Source of the DNA: Larix sibirica | Taxonomy: Eukaryota > Streptophyta > Pinopsida > Pinales > Pinaceae | Assembly: GCA_004151065.3 (NCBI GenBank) | Contig: NWUY0300103686.1 | Coordinates: forward strand, 1 to 10,431 | DNA length: 10,431 nt | Reading direction: 5' to 3' | Shown: piece by piece, positions 1 to 7,494 of the stretch | How positions within the stretch are numbered: the first letter of the stretch is position 1 | How the letters are laid out: each line of letters starts with the position of its first letter | Program-made: the position numbers and the translations under genes | Notes under the pieces: generated by a model | Database searches by the model: none | What the model saw: the letters and a program-made list of their open reading frames with translations, nothing else | What the model was told of the DNA's origin: nothing

Positions 1-1335
1 CTTGTGGACATTAATATATTTTGCTTCTTTCTTTGTAATGTGATTCTTCTTAGCATTTGTTCTGAAATGACACTCTGGGTCAATGGGCATAGGATGCCCA
101 ATAAGATCAAAAGAGCTGTTATGTTGACAATTTGTGTCAGCTGTGTTACTTGGGAGGTTAGATCCAGCCTTCTGATTGGGGAACCTAAAAAGTTGAGTTT
201 CCTGTTTTTTGCCAAGAGAAAAATTGTTGTTTATGTTCCCAGGAAGGAATGTAATAGTAACATCCTAGGTGGTGGCTCAATTCTAGCTTGTTCATTATAT
301 AAACAAGTGCATTTTTTGTTTCTGTTTATGTCAGTTGCAGTTAGCCCATAATACCCGGATGACTGTTTTACAACTACCATTGGAAATTGGCTCATAGCAT
401 ATGTGCTATGAGTGAAGATGCATAATCATTTTATTTGTGTATCTCTTCCATGACCATCAGATGATTTGAAAACTAGCACTTTGCATGTCTATGTACCCTT
501 CCATTTTTTTTCAAACTTTACCGCTAATCAGCCATTGCTTGATGATGGCAGTGGAACTTAAGGTCAAGAGCATGTTAAAATGTTAGGAAAGCAGCGTGCA
601 GTGCGATAAGTCAAACTCAGTTTGTGGTGCATTTCTGGATAGAGATATATGAGACATTGAGAGTATATGATACACTTGCAGGAAAATATAGTCAAGCACA
701 TTGCAAGAAGAAAATAATAATAAATGTGGCCTAGCAACTGTAATGGTGAATCTCTAGCTATGACTGTGACATCTAATATAATCTATTATTATAAATAAGC
801 TTTTCTGCACAGTACAATCTTTTGATGTAGAAAGTGGTATATATAATGGATTTCAAAAGCCTTTATTTGGGATTTTTTGTATTGTTGGACCTCAAGGTTT
901 ATTTAAAGATGTTGGAAACTGTGCCCCGTTGACATTCTTCAATATTTTTAATAACAGGTGGCAAAATGAAGATATTGAATCTTAGGTTGAGGGTTTATAT
1001 TTCTATCTGAGGCTTCTTATTTTGGTAAATCTAGCAATCATGCTGTTACCAATAGGATTTTTGACTTTTTCTCTATTTTAAATTTTAATAATTTTGGACT
1101 ATGCATTTTTCAGGGAAATGTGTCATCTAGTTTCGGACTTTCTGTCTTGAATCTTGATATATTTATTGAAATGGTTCCCCCTTCAATGTGGCCATACCTA
1201 ACTATGTTGGGTTCCCTCTCTCATTAAAAGCCTCTTGAACAGATGCCTGCAGTTAATTTTCAATTTTGTAAGTTTTTGAATGGAGCTAATTGTATAGCTA
1301 ATTCACATCTGTGGATTTTTTGGTTGCTCATGCAG
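1..1335 (+). other. Probable RFC1 intronic sequence, no recognisable exon
   Basis: This stretch precedes the first identifiable RFC1 exon, which begins after a CAG acceptor at 1333-1335. I looked in all plus frames for the RFC1 segment expected just upstream (the part of the C-terminal domain before the EALRLDYLP motif) and did not find it. The missing exon therefore lies outside the window and this is probably intron. A 115-codon open stretch at 4-351 starts on GTG, is rich in Phe, Leu, Cys and Ser, and resembles no family I know, so I treat it as chance. The base composition is AT-rich with T-rich runs, as in plant introns. Whether one intron or several cover the stretch cannot be decided here. 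Confidence 0.55.
391..412. repeat. Short perfect inverted repeat
   Basis: CTCATAGCA (391-399) and TGCTATGAG (404-412) are exact reverse complements around a 4-base centre, TATG. It is a 9-bp perfect stem inside the presumed intron. No flanking duplication or neighbouring gene gives it a role, and a stem of this size can arise by chance in AT-rich DNA. Confidence 0.6.
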
Positions 1336-2728
1336 GGAAGCACTTCGACTAGACTATCTTCCATTACTCTTACTGAGGTTAACCAGGCCTCTGCAAGCAT
1401 TGCCTAAGGTTAATTTGCCATTCTTTACGATAGTGTTTTAACCCTTCTTTGGGCTGAAATTTAACTGAATACCATTTTGAAATTCAGTAATTATGTTAGA
1501 CTTCCTACACTATCCTATCCGTCAATGTCATATTCAGTGCATAGTTTACAATGACTCACAGGAGGAAGCTGTTCAAACTGTTGTAGAGTTCATGAATGAA
1601 TACTCTCTTAATCAAGAAGACTTTGATACAATAGTAGAATTAAGCAAATTTCAGGTATGTTCTCGGTACTCTATGATTGGGCAAAGTACTCTATGATTGG
1701 GCAAAGTTACGGGTGTTATTGAATCTAAGGACTAGGGGGAATGCAATGCCTGAATCTGTTGTAACCTTGATTTGATTTGATTGAATCTTATCTGTGACAG
1801 GGTCACCCTGATCCTCTTGACGGAATACAACCTGCAGTCAAAGCAGCATTAACTAAAGCATATAAGCAAAATGAGCATCGTGTGCGGTCAGCTGATTTAC
1901 TGCCAGCCATCCTCCTTCCTGGTCAGAAGAAGACCCCTAAATCAAAACGAGTTGCTTCACTTTTGACAACAGTTGATGAATATCCTTTGGAGAACAAAGA
2001 GGATGAACCTGCAGGTGAACTCCTGAAATCCGGTGTAGTCATTGTGTTACAATGTATTGTGAACAAAAGGAATTGCATAAGCAAAAGAAATATATTGGAT
2101 GATAATATCTAATAAATGAAAACCATTTCTAAATGCAGAGGGCGAGGATGATTCTAACGATGAAGATGATTTTGGTAGGCACCTATCGTTAGCTTTTTAA
2201 AGAAATTTTCATTTATTGGCAATTAACAATTTTTTTCTTGTTCATTTTGTCTCTAGTCTTTTGATCTTAAGATATCTTGATTTTCTTTATTGCCTCTGTT
2301 ATTTTCTAGAAGCTTCAGCCCAGAAGGATGGAAACCTACAGCTGAGCCTTGAAGATAACAAATCAAAAGGTTTCTCACGAAAAAAATTTCTTTGCATATT
2401 TTGTACTTTGCAGCAGAATTTCACTTAATACGATATATAGTGCCTTTTAAATATATTGGCAATACATGGCATAAGGCTGTTTACATGTTCTTTTAGATGT
2501 CAAGTCTAATCTGGTTATGTTATTTTACTGTATCTGAAAGGATTATACAGTTTGGTACCACTGCATTGTTTTATTATACATGTGTTGCATTTTTTCCATA
2601 CAGGAATCTCAATACAGCTGGATATAAAAAACAAGGGGAATGTTAATGCAAATCCATCTAAGGCAAAGCAATCAAAAGCTCGTGCTGAAAAGGCAACTGC
2701 GACCAAAGGTGCTAAGAGGAAAAGATAG
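1336..2728 (+). CDS. RFC1: Replication factor C subunit 1, C-terminal part (six exons, 5' end outside window)
   Basis: RFC1 is the large subunit of the nuclear clamp loader, which opens PCNA and loads it at primer-template junctions during replication and repair. Six exons join in one frame: 1336-1408, 1562-1654, 1801-2014, 2139-2174, 2310-2369 and 2604-2728 (TAG at 2726-2728), about 200 codons. All five introns (124-234 bp) are GT-AG, with phases 0, 0, 1, 1, 1. Exon one gives EALRLDYLPLLL, exon two VVEFMNEYSL and NQEDFDTIVELSKFQ, exon three GHPDPLDGIQPAVKAALTKA. These are signatures of the RFC1 C-terminal domain (PF08519) and the segment after it. Exon three then has a Lys-rich PGQKKTPKSKR stretch. 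Exons four and five encode an acidic linker. The last exon carries GISIQLDIK and a Lys/Ala/Arg-rich tail ending KGAKRKR, a plausible nuclear localisation signal. The AAA+ and BRCT regions would lie upstream. No in-frame stop or frameshift is seen, so the gene looks intact. Confidence 0.93.
1667..1706. repeat. 20-bp perfect tandem duplication in an RFC1 intron
   Basis: The unit TACTCTATGATTGGGCAAAG occurs twice head to tail at 1667-1686 and 1687-1706, starting 12 bases inside the intron that follows the second RFC1 exon in this window. The copies are identical, so the duplication is probably recent. It leaves the donor site (GTATGT at 1655) untouched, so splicing should not be affected. Confidence 0.9.
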
Positions 2729-3060
2729 CCATGGATTTGATGTTTGTTCAGTATCACATATGAACTCCATACATATGTGAACGTTATGCATTAACTTGGT
2801 TGTTATGGTCATTTGCAGTGTAAGGTGTACAAAACTGATTTTGATGTAACATTGATGTGTTGGCATTAATTTTCATTGATTTACAGTTGATAGTGGGTCT
2901 GTAAGGGCTATGGAATTTATGTTATAGCCTGCTTATTTTAGACAGCCGACGTTTGTATCAAGGCACGTCCTGGTGTGCTTTTGTGTTGAATCATAGCCTC
3001 TCTTTGCAGAAAATTGTGTAAAGGCTAAATCCTATTATATTATATGATCAATCATAAATT
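2729..3060 (+). other. Probable RFC1 3' UTR
   Basis: This is AT-rich non-coding sequence directly after the RFC1 stop codon. No canonical AATAAA is seen close by. Plant polyadenylation signals are loose, and the T/A-rich stretch around 3030-3060 is a reasonable end region. The right boundary is a guess. Confidence 0.35.
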
Positions 3061-3771
3061 AATGTTATGTTTATGACTAGAGAGTAAAATACCTGTCTTA
3101 CAGATTTGCAAATGTTTTCCGATATGAAATCTATTATTTTTGCTTTGGACCAATTTCATCAATTTGAATTTGAATTGAATCCCGGGCCTGCTTCTCAGAC
3201 AGCATGAGAACACTAAATCGCTCCATGCTGATAAAATTTTCTAGCAGATGGTGCAGATTATGGCAGAGTCGCCCTAAGCTCCAGAATCAGTTTGGTTGGA
3301 ACTTAAGGCTTGCCAGTGAAATTTAAACTTCACTCCATCGTTTGAAAACGTAGAAGGCAGATGCTTATTAAAATCACATTGTTAGCTGTCAGCATCTTAG
3401 CTGGAGGCTTAAAATTTATAAAGTTTGTTCCAGCTGAGATAACAGAAGATGAGATTTTGTTAAAAACCATTGCATGTGGCAAAATTATGAAATTCTATAG
3501 TAGACAAATTGTGGGTCTCTACAATTGCGGAGGAAAAATATAAAACGTGACACATTTATAAATAAATAATTAAATTTGAGTGGAAAAATGTTTCCTCGCC
3601 CCTATGTGTCAAATCATTGACTCGGATTTCTAACATGATGTTTTAACGAGCCTAACTCATACAATATTCATATAATAATTTTGATAGAAAATAAATGTTG
3701 AAACAAATTGCATATTCCATATAACAAAGGAAGTAATTAAAATTAGAACATATCAGAAACTTTCGTGACTT
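3061..3771. other. Gene-poor interval between RFC1 and the copia remnant
   Basis: I recognise no gene here. A 60-codon ATG-initiated open frame at 3361-3543 starts MLIKITLLAVSILAGGLKF, which superficially resembles a signal peptide. The rest has no familiar motif, and both flanks are AT-rich with stops, so it is most likely chance. A small stem (CAGCATG near 3200 with CATGCTG near 3223) is also present. The sequence around 3590-3660 is moderately GC-richer and could be old LTR debris, but I could not assign it. Confidence 0.4.
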
Positions 3772-4146
3772 GTGGCTAAGCTAATCATGCAATCGACTCT
3801 TTTATGCAAGAGAGGAATGCCCGAGGTGTTAACCAGATCTAAGCCGCAGGAGCTGCAGTACTTGGCAGTGTTTCCTTTCTTAGTGGATAGTGGTGCATCT
3901 AGCCATATGATGGGGATAAGGGATGTGTTCCTTACTGTTTTAGAGACAGATTCATACTGTCATGTGAATTGTAGGGTTAACGCCTTACATGTAGTAAAGG
4001 GGGTTGGGATAGTGCTATTCCAGCTAGAGTTAGGAGGATCTCTAGAGGTGGCAGGAGTGATATATGTTCCAAAGTTGAAGATGAACTTGCTCTCGGTCTC
4101 AGCTCTAAAGGGCAAGTGGTATGGGGTTATGTTCTCGGATGAATAG
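3772..4146 (+). pseudogene. Copia polyprotein fragment: aspartic protease region
   Basis: The open frame of about 124 codons has no ATG at its left end (it enters at a GTG), as expected of a fragment. The motif LVDSGASSHM at about residues 37-46 is the copia protease active site (DSGAS, catalytic Asp about residue 39). Further on, VIYVPKLKMNLLSVSALKGK (about 91-110) matches the conserved end of the protease module (typically VLYVPGLKKNLLSVS). In a living element this enzyme cleaves the Gag-Pol polyprotein in the virus-like particle. No CCHC zinc knuckle precedes it, so Gag is already lost at the left edge. A TAG at 4144-4146 interrupts the frame. The same frame then continues with VIIHSKRANKDAIVILGVN before another stop, and the match moves to a different frame at 4208-4298 (LYKLLGQLVCG). 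Confidence 0.88.
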
Positions 4147-4387
4147 GTAATCATACATTCAAAAAGAGCTAACAAGGATGCAATAGTGATTCTTGGTGTC
4201 AATAGGTAAGTTGTACAAGTTGTTGGGTCAGCTTGTATGTGGGTCCAAAGGGAACTTGGATCAAGTATTGATGTCTGTAGTAGAGGTCAAGGAATAGAAG
4301 ACTTTGAAGGGTGAGTAGAGTTCACGGACTTCTAGTGTGGGGAGTAAGCCTTCAGTGGGGAAGAGGAAGTTAACCCCTTTTAGTTCT

Positions 4388-4680
4388 ACTAGGAGACCTA
4401 GTTGGTACAAGATGATATTGATGGATGCTCAGGAGTAGGAACAAATTCCTAGGAGCACATTGAGGGAGGGAAAGCCTTTGATGAAGTTTCAAAGCTTCAT
4501 GGCACTGATGTGTAGTGTCATCAATTCATCGAATCCGTGACTTCCAGTGATCAAGGAACAACGGACCAACATGGTTGGAGGGATGCCAATGTGTAGGATG
4601 ATGTGTGTGGCAGTGTGCCAAGGTCAGAGGGAGAACTAGTTTCCGGTGGCTCTCGGAGAAGTACCTTCCTTGTTAAGAGA
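4388..4680 (+). pseudogene. Copia polyprotein fragment: linker into reverse transcriptase
   Basis: At 4448 onward one frame reads PRSTLREGKP followed by FMALM, resembling the Arg/Pro-rich linker of plant copia polyproteins just ahead of RT (pattern PRRSxRxRxPPxxFxxYMALM). From 4564 another frame reads DQHGWRDANV, a stop, then DDVCGSVPRSEGE, resembling the conserved start of copia RT (QVWRDAM, then NDVWEVVPRPEGK). The match runs into the polypurine tract near 4675, so the RT catalytic core and RNase H are missing. Compared with intact elements, integrase is also missing between about 4298 and 4388. At least one frame change and two stops are visible. Assignment rests on remembered family patterns. 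Confidence 0.75.
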
Positions 4681-4683
4681 GAG
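4675..4683 (+). other. Polypurine tract before the copia 3' LTR
   Basis: AAGAGAGAG lies immediately upstream of TGTTGA at 4684. In LTR retrotransposons such a purine run primes plus-strand DNA synthesis and directly abuts the 3' LTR, which fits this position and strand. Confidence 0.65.
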
Positions 4684-4888
4684 TGTTGATTTTTGTAGCA
4701 TTGGACAAGTACTTCCACGTGGACAATGTCTATAGGTGGAAGTCCTCATTAATAACTCTCAGACTTAGGAGATTGACTTTAATAAAGTGAACTATTAAAA
4801 TGAATGTAGTTTTGTCATGTAAAAAATGAGGGCCCATGGTATTTGGTAGTCCATGGTATTGGCTCAAGATATTTGCATATTGTAATTT

Positions 4889-4897
4889 TATAAAAGG
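4889..4897 (+). promoter_or_regulatory. TATA-like box of the copia LTR
   Basis: TATAAAAGG is a close match to the plant TATA consensus. It sits about 205 bases into the LTR and 139 bases before the AATAAA, giving a sensible U3-R arrangement. Initiation would be expected roughly 30 bases downstream, near 4920. Confidence 0.6.
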
Positions 4898-5027
4898 AAG
4901 CCTAGGTGAGAGGAGGAGACACAACAATCACACAAAGTGAATGAGATTTCGTTGAGTGAGTGGAGGACTTGTTTTGTATATTCCTTAGGAGGGCCATTAT
5001 CCGAAGACGAGAGGCCGTGATTTTTAT

Positions 5028-5033
5028 AATAAA
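5028..5033 (+). terminator. AATAAA polyadenylation signal of the copia LTR
   Basis: An exact AATAAA lies downstream of the LTR TATA-like box and ahead of the T-rich U5-like part. This is where an LTR retrotransposon transcript would be cut and polyadenylated. Confidence 0.5.
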
Positions 5034-5209
5034 AATCATATGTTACTAGTTTTTCCCTAGTTGGGGTTTTCCAGGGTAAATTTGTGTCAAATGTGAATGC
5101 GATTTCTTGTTTCATTTGAAATTAGTTAATAATTTAGTGTATTCCCGTTCATAATCAATGAGTTAATTATTGTAATTGAAGATAAGATCTGGGTTAAGTA
5201 GAATTAACA

Positions 5210-5876
5210 AAAAATAGTGTTGGAAGTTAAGAACTCCGCCAAAAAATTATTAAACCAAAACTTTAATAAAATGAAATTCTTTATCCTTTTATATGGAGGG
5301 ACACAATTAAGTGGATGAAAACTTGAAATATTGGGCACATGGAGGCATTTCTAAGCAAAGTGAAAGTCTGTGTTGTTGAAAGGGAAAATTCATAGATAGA
5401 TTGTGTAGAAATAGGGTAGCAACCTTGAATCTTCAAGAGCTAATAGCAAGAGATTTGAAGGTCCTACTTCAGAGCTAAAAGAAGGATATTACTCTATCCA
5501 AATGCTTAACGGAACTACAATGTCTTATCACAAAAATTGCAATCAAGTCTTCAAAATGAGAATATAACATGTTGTAGATGTTGCAAATTGCCTTGATCAT
5601 CGAACAAAATAGGATTTAATGTCGCAAGTGCTCTAGTACCATATTGGTTTATCAACAGGTGGGAAGTCATAGGAATTGACACCACTAGGAGATAAATCAC
5701 TTAAATCAAAGATTTAGACACCTAGATCTTAAAGAGGTAAGCATCCACAAAGAAAGAAAAAAACTTGTATTATTTGTTATTTAAGTTTGATCCATTAGAA
5801 TATTCTTTGTCATGTGATGTTATTGACAAATGACTCTTCACAATCTCTAAATCATGGATGAATGAGGTGATGAGCC
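5210..5876. other. Unassigned AT-rich interval, probably transposon debris
   Basis: No open frame with a recognisable motif is present on either strand. TGTTGGAA at 5218-5225, eight bases after the copia LTR, looks like the start of another LTR, but no matching end was found. A minus-strand primer-binding-site-like motif lies at 5630-5641. The sequence is dense in stops in all frames. Confidence 0.4.
5630..5641 (-). other. Possible LTR-retrotransposon primer binding site relic
   Basis: On the minus strand this reads TGGTACTAGAGC, matching 10 of 12 bases of TGGTATCAGAGC, the plant initiator-Met tRNA primer binding site. An LTR would then lie to its right (above 5641 on the plus strand). The adjoining sequence does not end in a clear CA, so this is only suggestive. 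Confidence 0.3.
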
Positions 5877-6323
5877 ACAAATCAATTGTACTTGTCATGA
5901 ATACCAAGAATATGAGGGCTATCAAATCACCTATGCAAAAGAGAGATTGGTGACTATCGAATAATCAATTACAAAAGCACACAAAAGAAATACACCAAAT
6001 GCACCCAAGGATGGAGTATTAGACAAATTTGGTCTTAAGCCAAATCCTCGTGTCAACTATCCAAAATTAGAATAGTGCTTATTAGATTACTCACATATGA
6101 AAGCACACTAAACAGATAGTGAGAGCATAAAACCAATTTGTTCTAAAGCTACAAATCAATTATTGTGAATATCGAGGATTGCCAGATCACCTATGCACAA
6201 ACTAGAATGGTGATTGTCGGATAAGTCATGTACAAAAGTACAATAAAGAAATGTGCTAAAAGCGCACATGGCTAGAGTATTAGACCAAGGTCTTCGTAAA
6301 TAGCCTCCTTGTGTCTATTATCC
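5877..6323. repeat. Degenerate direct repeat
   Basis: Two long diverged copies can be aligned: 5877-6062 and 6151-6323. Both start ACAAATCAATT, share ATCACCTATGCA and GAGTATTAGAC, and end near TATCC. The spacer between them repeats the core as well. Cores begin at 5945 (GATTGGTGACTATCG), 6070 (GAATAGTGCTTATTAG) and 6205 (GAATGGTGATTGTCG), each followed about 20 bases later by an A/C-rich ACAAAAG or GAAAGCACAC motif. The period is 125-135 bp. No intact frame crosses it. It ends nine bases before the gypsy RT relic and may be the repeat-rich flank of that element or an independent satellite-like expansion. Confidence 0.6.
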
Positions 6324-6331
6324 TACTGATT

Positions 6332-6967
6332 TTTTGGTTGCTTCTAAGGATGTTCCTATTGGACTTATTTGACAATATACTCATCTATATTAGGAGAAGG
6401 GAGGATCCTCTTAGTGATGTACATAAGGTGGTTTAGATCTTGGAAGATAACATAATGTATACAAAAAATCCAAATGCGCATTTGGTTAGGAAGAGGTCAA
6501 GTACCTTGGTCGCATCATAACTAAAAGAGTTAAGGTCAACTAATGCAAGATTTGAGTCATCATACAGTTGCTCACTGTTAGAAACATCAAAGGTCTCTTA
6601 GCCTTTTAGGCTTGACAAGCTAGTACAAAATCCTTGTTTGGAATTATGTAGGCTTGTAAAAGCCTTGGCCATTCCTCTTATCGAAAGAGGCAATCTAGAT
6701 GCTTACTTTTATAAAGGAAGCAGTGACAACCATGTTGTGGCAACCACTCTAAATTTCAATAAGTTGGTCATACTAGAATGTGATGATTTTAGACAAGGCA
6801 TTGGAGGAATGGTAATGGAAGACATAAGGCCTATAGCCTTTGAAAGCTCATAATTGAAAGATGTGGAGTTGGTCAAATCCACTTTTGAGAAGGAGATGTA
6901 TGTAATTGGAGTCATGATGACTATTGCAGTCTTGTATTTGGAGGATGCCCCCTTGATGTGGCAAAGG
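6332..6967 (+). pseudogene. Ty3/gypsy reverse transcriptase / RNase H relic
   Basis: Pieces in successive frames follow the order of a gypsy Pol. From 6332 a frame reads through LFDNILIYI (around 6365-6391), the RT catalytic region, then an H-x-x-x-V helix and ILEDNIMYT. A one-base shift in an A run (6463-6468) leads to KKSKCAFG, a stop, then EEVKYLGRIITK (6490-6525), the strongly conserved end of the RT palm. NIKGLLAF follows near 6583, then RLVKALAIPL (about 6650). ILECDDFRQGIGG (about 6770-6805) and RPIAFESS (to 6850) are the start of gypsy RNase H, with the first catalytic Asp at 6782-6784. STFEKEM (about 6878-6898) continues it. RT copies retrotransposon RNA into DNA and RNase H removes the RNA. 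At least seven stops and several frame changes make it non-functional. Integrase and the N-terminal half of RT are absent. Confidence 0.88.
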
Positions 6968-7215
6968 AATGCCATTATGTTGTGCTCAATTGCATATTGT
7001 ATATTTATTTTTATGTTAATATCCTTCCATTGGCAAAAATATGCAACGATTTATGGTGAAATTCACTGTTGCAAGGCCGTTTAGGCTTTGGTGCTATACA
7101 ACTTTCTAAGAGGCACTTGCTTTCTTGATTTAGTCTTTTGGGGAGTTTGACTCCATGTTCCACCCTTTGAATTCTTCATAACGGCTATGCAGAATGTGTA
7201 GGATGCGCATGATCT

Positions 7216-7301
7216 CTCTTGTGCATAAGGAGGATGTGCATTGCTTTCTCACATGCTTTCCGTTGTGAAAAAACAATGCACGTCCTCCTTATGCACAAGA
7301 G
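7216..7301. repeat. Hairpin copy 1 (38-bp arms, 10-base loop)
   Basis: Arms 7216-7253 and 7264-7301 pair over their full length: by my base-by-base count 35 Watson-Crick pairs, one G:U (7235:7282) and two mismatches (7244:7273, 7248:7269), closed by a 10-base loop. The size suits a small foldback or a plant miRNA-like precursor, but near-complete pairing is also typical of young inverted duplications. A translatable frame of 76 codons runs through both hairpins (7219-7449). It simply mirrors the DNA repeat and is not convincing as a gene. Confidence 0.9.
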
Positions 7302-7330
7302 TCATGGAATAAAAAAGAGAGAGAGATTTG

Positions 7331-7426
7331 CATGTCTCTTGTGCATAAAGAGGATGTGCATTGCTTTCTCACATGATTTCCGTTGTGAGAAAGCAATGCA
7401 CATCCTCCTCGTGCACAAGAGTCATG
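7331..7426. repeat. Hairpin copy 2 (43-bp arms, 10-base loop)
   Basis: Arms 7331-7373 and 7384-7426 pair with 39 Watson-Crick pairs, one G:U (7346:7411) and three mismatches (7335:7422, 7347:7410, 7349:7408). The 86-nt core 7336-7421 matches copy 1 at 79 of 86 positions, and the 15 bases after each copy (TCATGGAATAAAAAA) are identical. The two are therefore tandem copies with a 120-bp period. Confidence 0.9.
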
Positions 7427-7494
7427 GAATAAAAAATAAGTTTAAATAAAGAGAAGTTCCCATGTCGCATGATAGTCTTGAAAAGAAAAGAAAA

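Larger units (their letters stand above)
3772..5209 (+). mobile_element. Ty1/copia LTR-retrotransposon remnant with large internal deletions
   Basis: In plus orientation this holds a copia aspartic protease piece (3772-4146), a shifted continuation (4211-4298), the linker before reverse transcriptase (4388-4680), a polypurine tract (4675-4683) and a 3' LTR (4684-5209). Copia order is Gag, protease, integrase, RT, RNase H, 3' LTR. Here Gag, the 5' LTR, the integrase core, almost all of RT and RNase H are absent, leaving about 0.9 kb of internal sequence. Several in-frame stops and at least two frame changes show that it is dead. Since copia insertion does not normally truncate the 5' end, the losses are probably later deletions. 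The left boundary is where recognisable coding starts, not a proven element edge. Confidence 0.85.
4684..5209 (+). repeat. Copia 3' LTR (about 526 bp)
   Basis: It starts TGTTGA after the polypurine tract and ends TTAACA at 5209. These are the expected TG...CA ends, with imperfect terminal inverted repeats. Inside are a TATA-like box (4889-4897), an AATAAA signal (5028-5033) and the T-rich CCCTAGTTGGGGTTTTCC stretch near 5055-5075, which resembles the 3' portion of many plant copia LTRs. The order U3-R-U5 is therefore complete. A 13-bp near-duplicate (CCATGGTATTTGG / CCATGGTATTGG) lies at 4834-4862. No second copy is seen in the window, so its partner is lost or outside. A5 follows the right end, but a target-site duplication cannot be tested without the left end. 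Confidence 0.72.

Noticed and set aside
4-351. A 115-codon open frame at the left edge
   Set aside because: It has no ATG at its start, unusual Phe/Cys-rich composition and no match to the RFC1 region expected upstream. It is best read as chance openness of T-rich intron sequence.
1882-2112. A separate 76-codon small gene
   Set aside because: It is the third RFC1 exon in this window read through its donor site at 2015 into the intron. The real frame enters at 1801 and is spliced to 2139.
2515-2866. Minus-strand frames opposite the last RFC1 exon and 3' UTR
   Set aside because: They are antisense shadows of the Lys/Ala-rich RFC1 tail, with no motif of their own.
3361-3543. A 60-codon ATG frame with a signal-peptide-like N terminus
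   Set aside because: It is short and AT-rich, has no recognised motif, and sits between a gene end and transposon debris. Frames of this length are expected by chance.
7216-7436. CRISPR-like array
   Set aside because: There are only two units, each palindromic over its whole length, in a plant nuclear context without spacers or cas genes.
7219-7449. A 76-codon frame with an internal peptide repeat (MCIAFSHAFRCEK-like), possible small repeated protein
   Set aside because: The peptide repetition is fully explained by the tandem DNA hairpins. The opposite strand is also open, and the Cys/His content follows from the palindrome. There is no independent coding signal.
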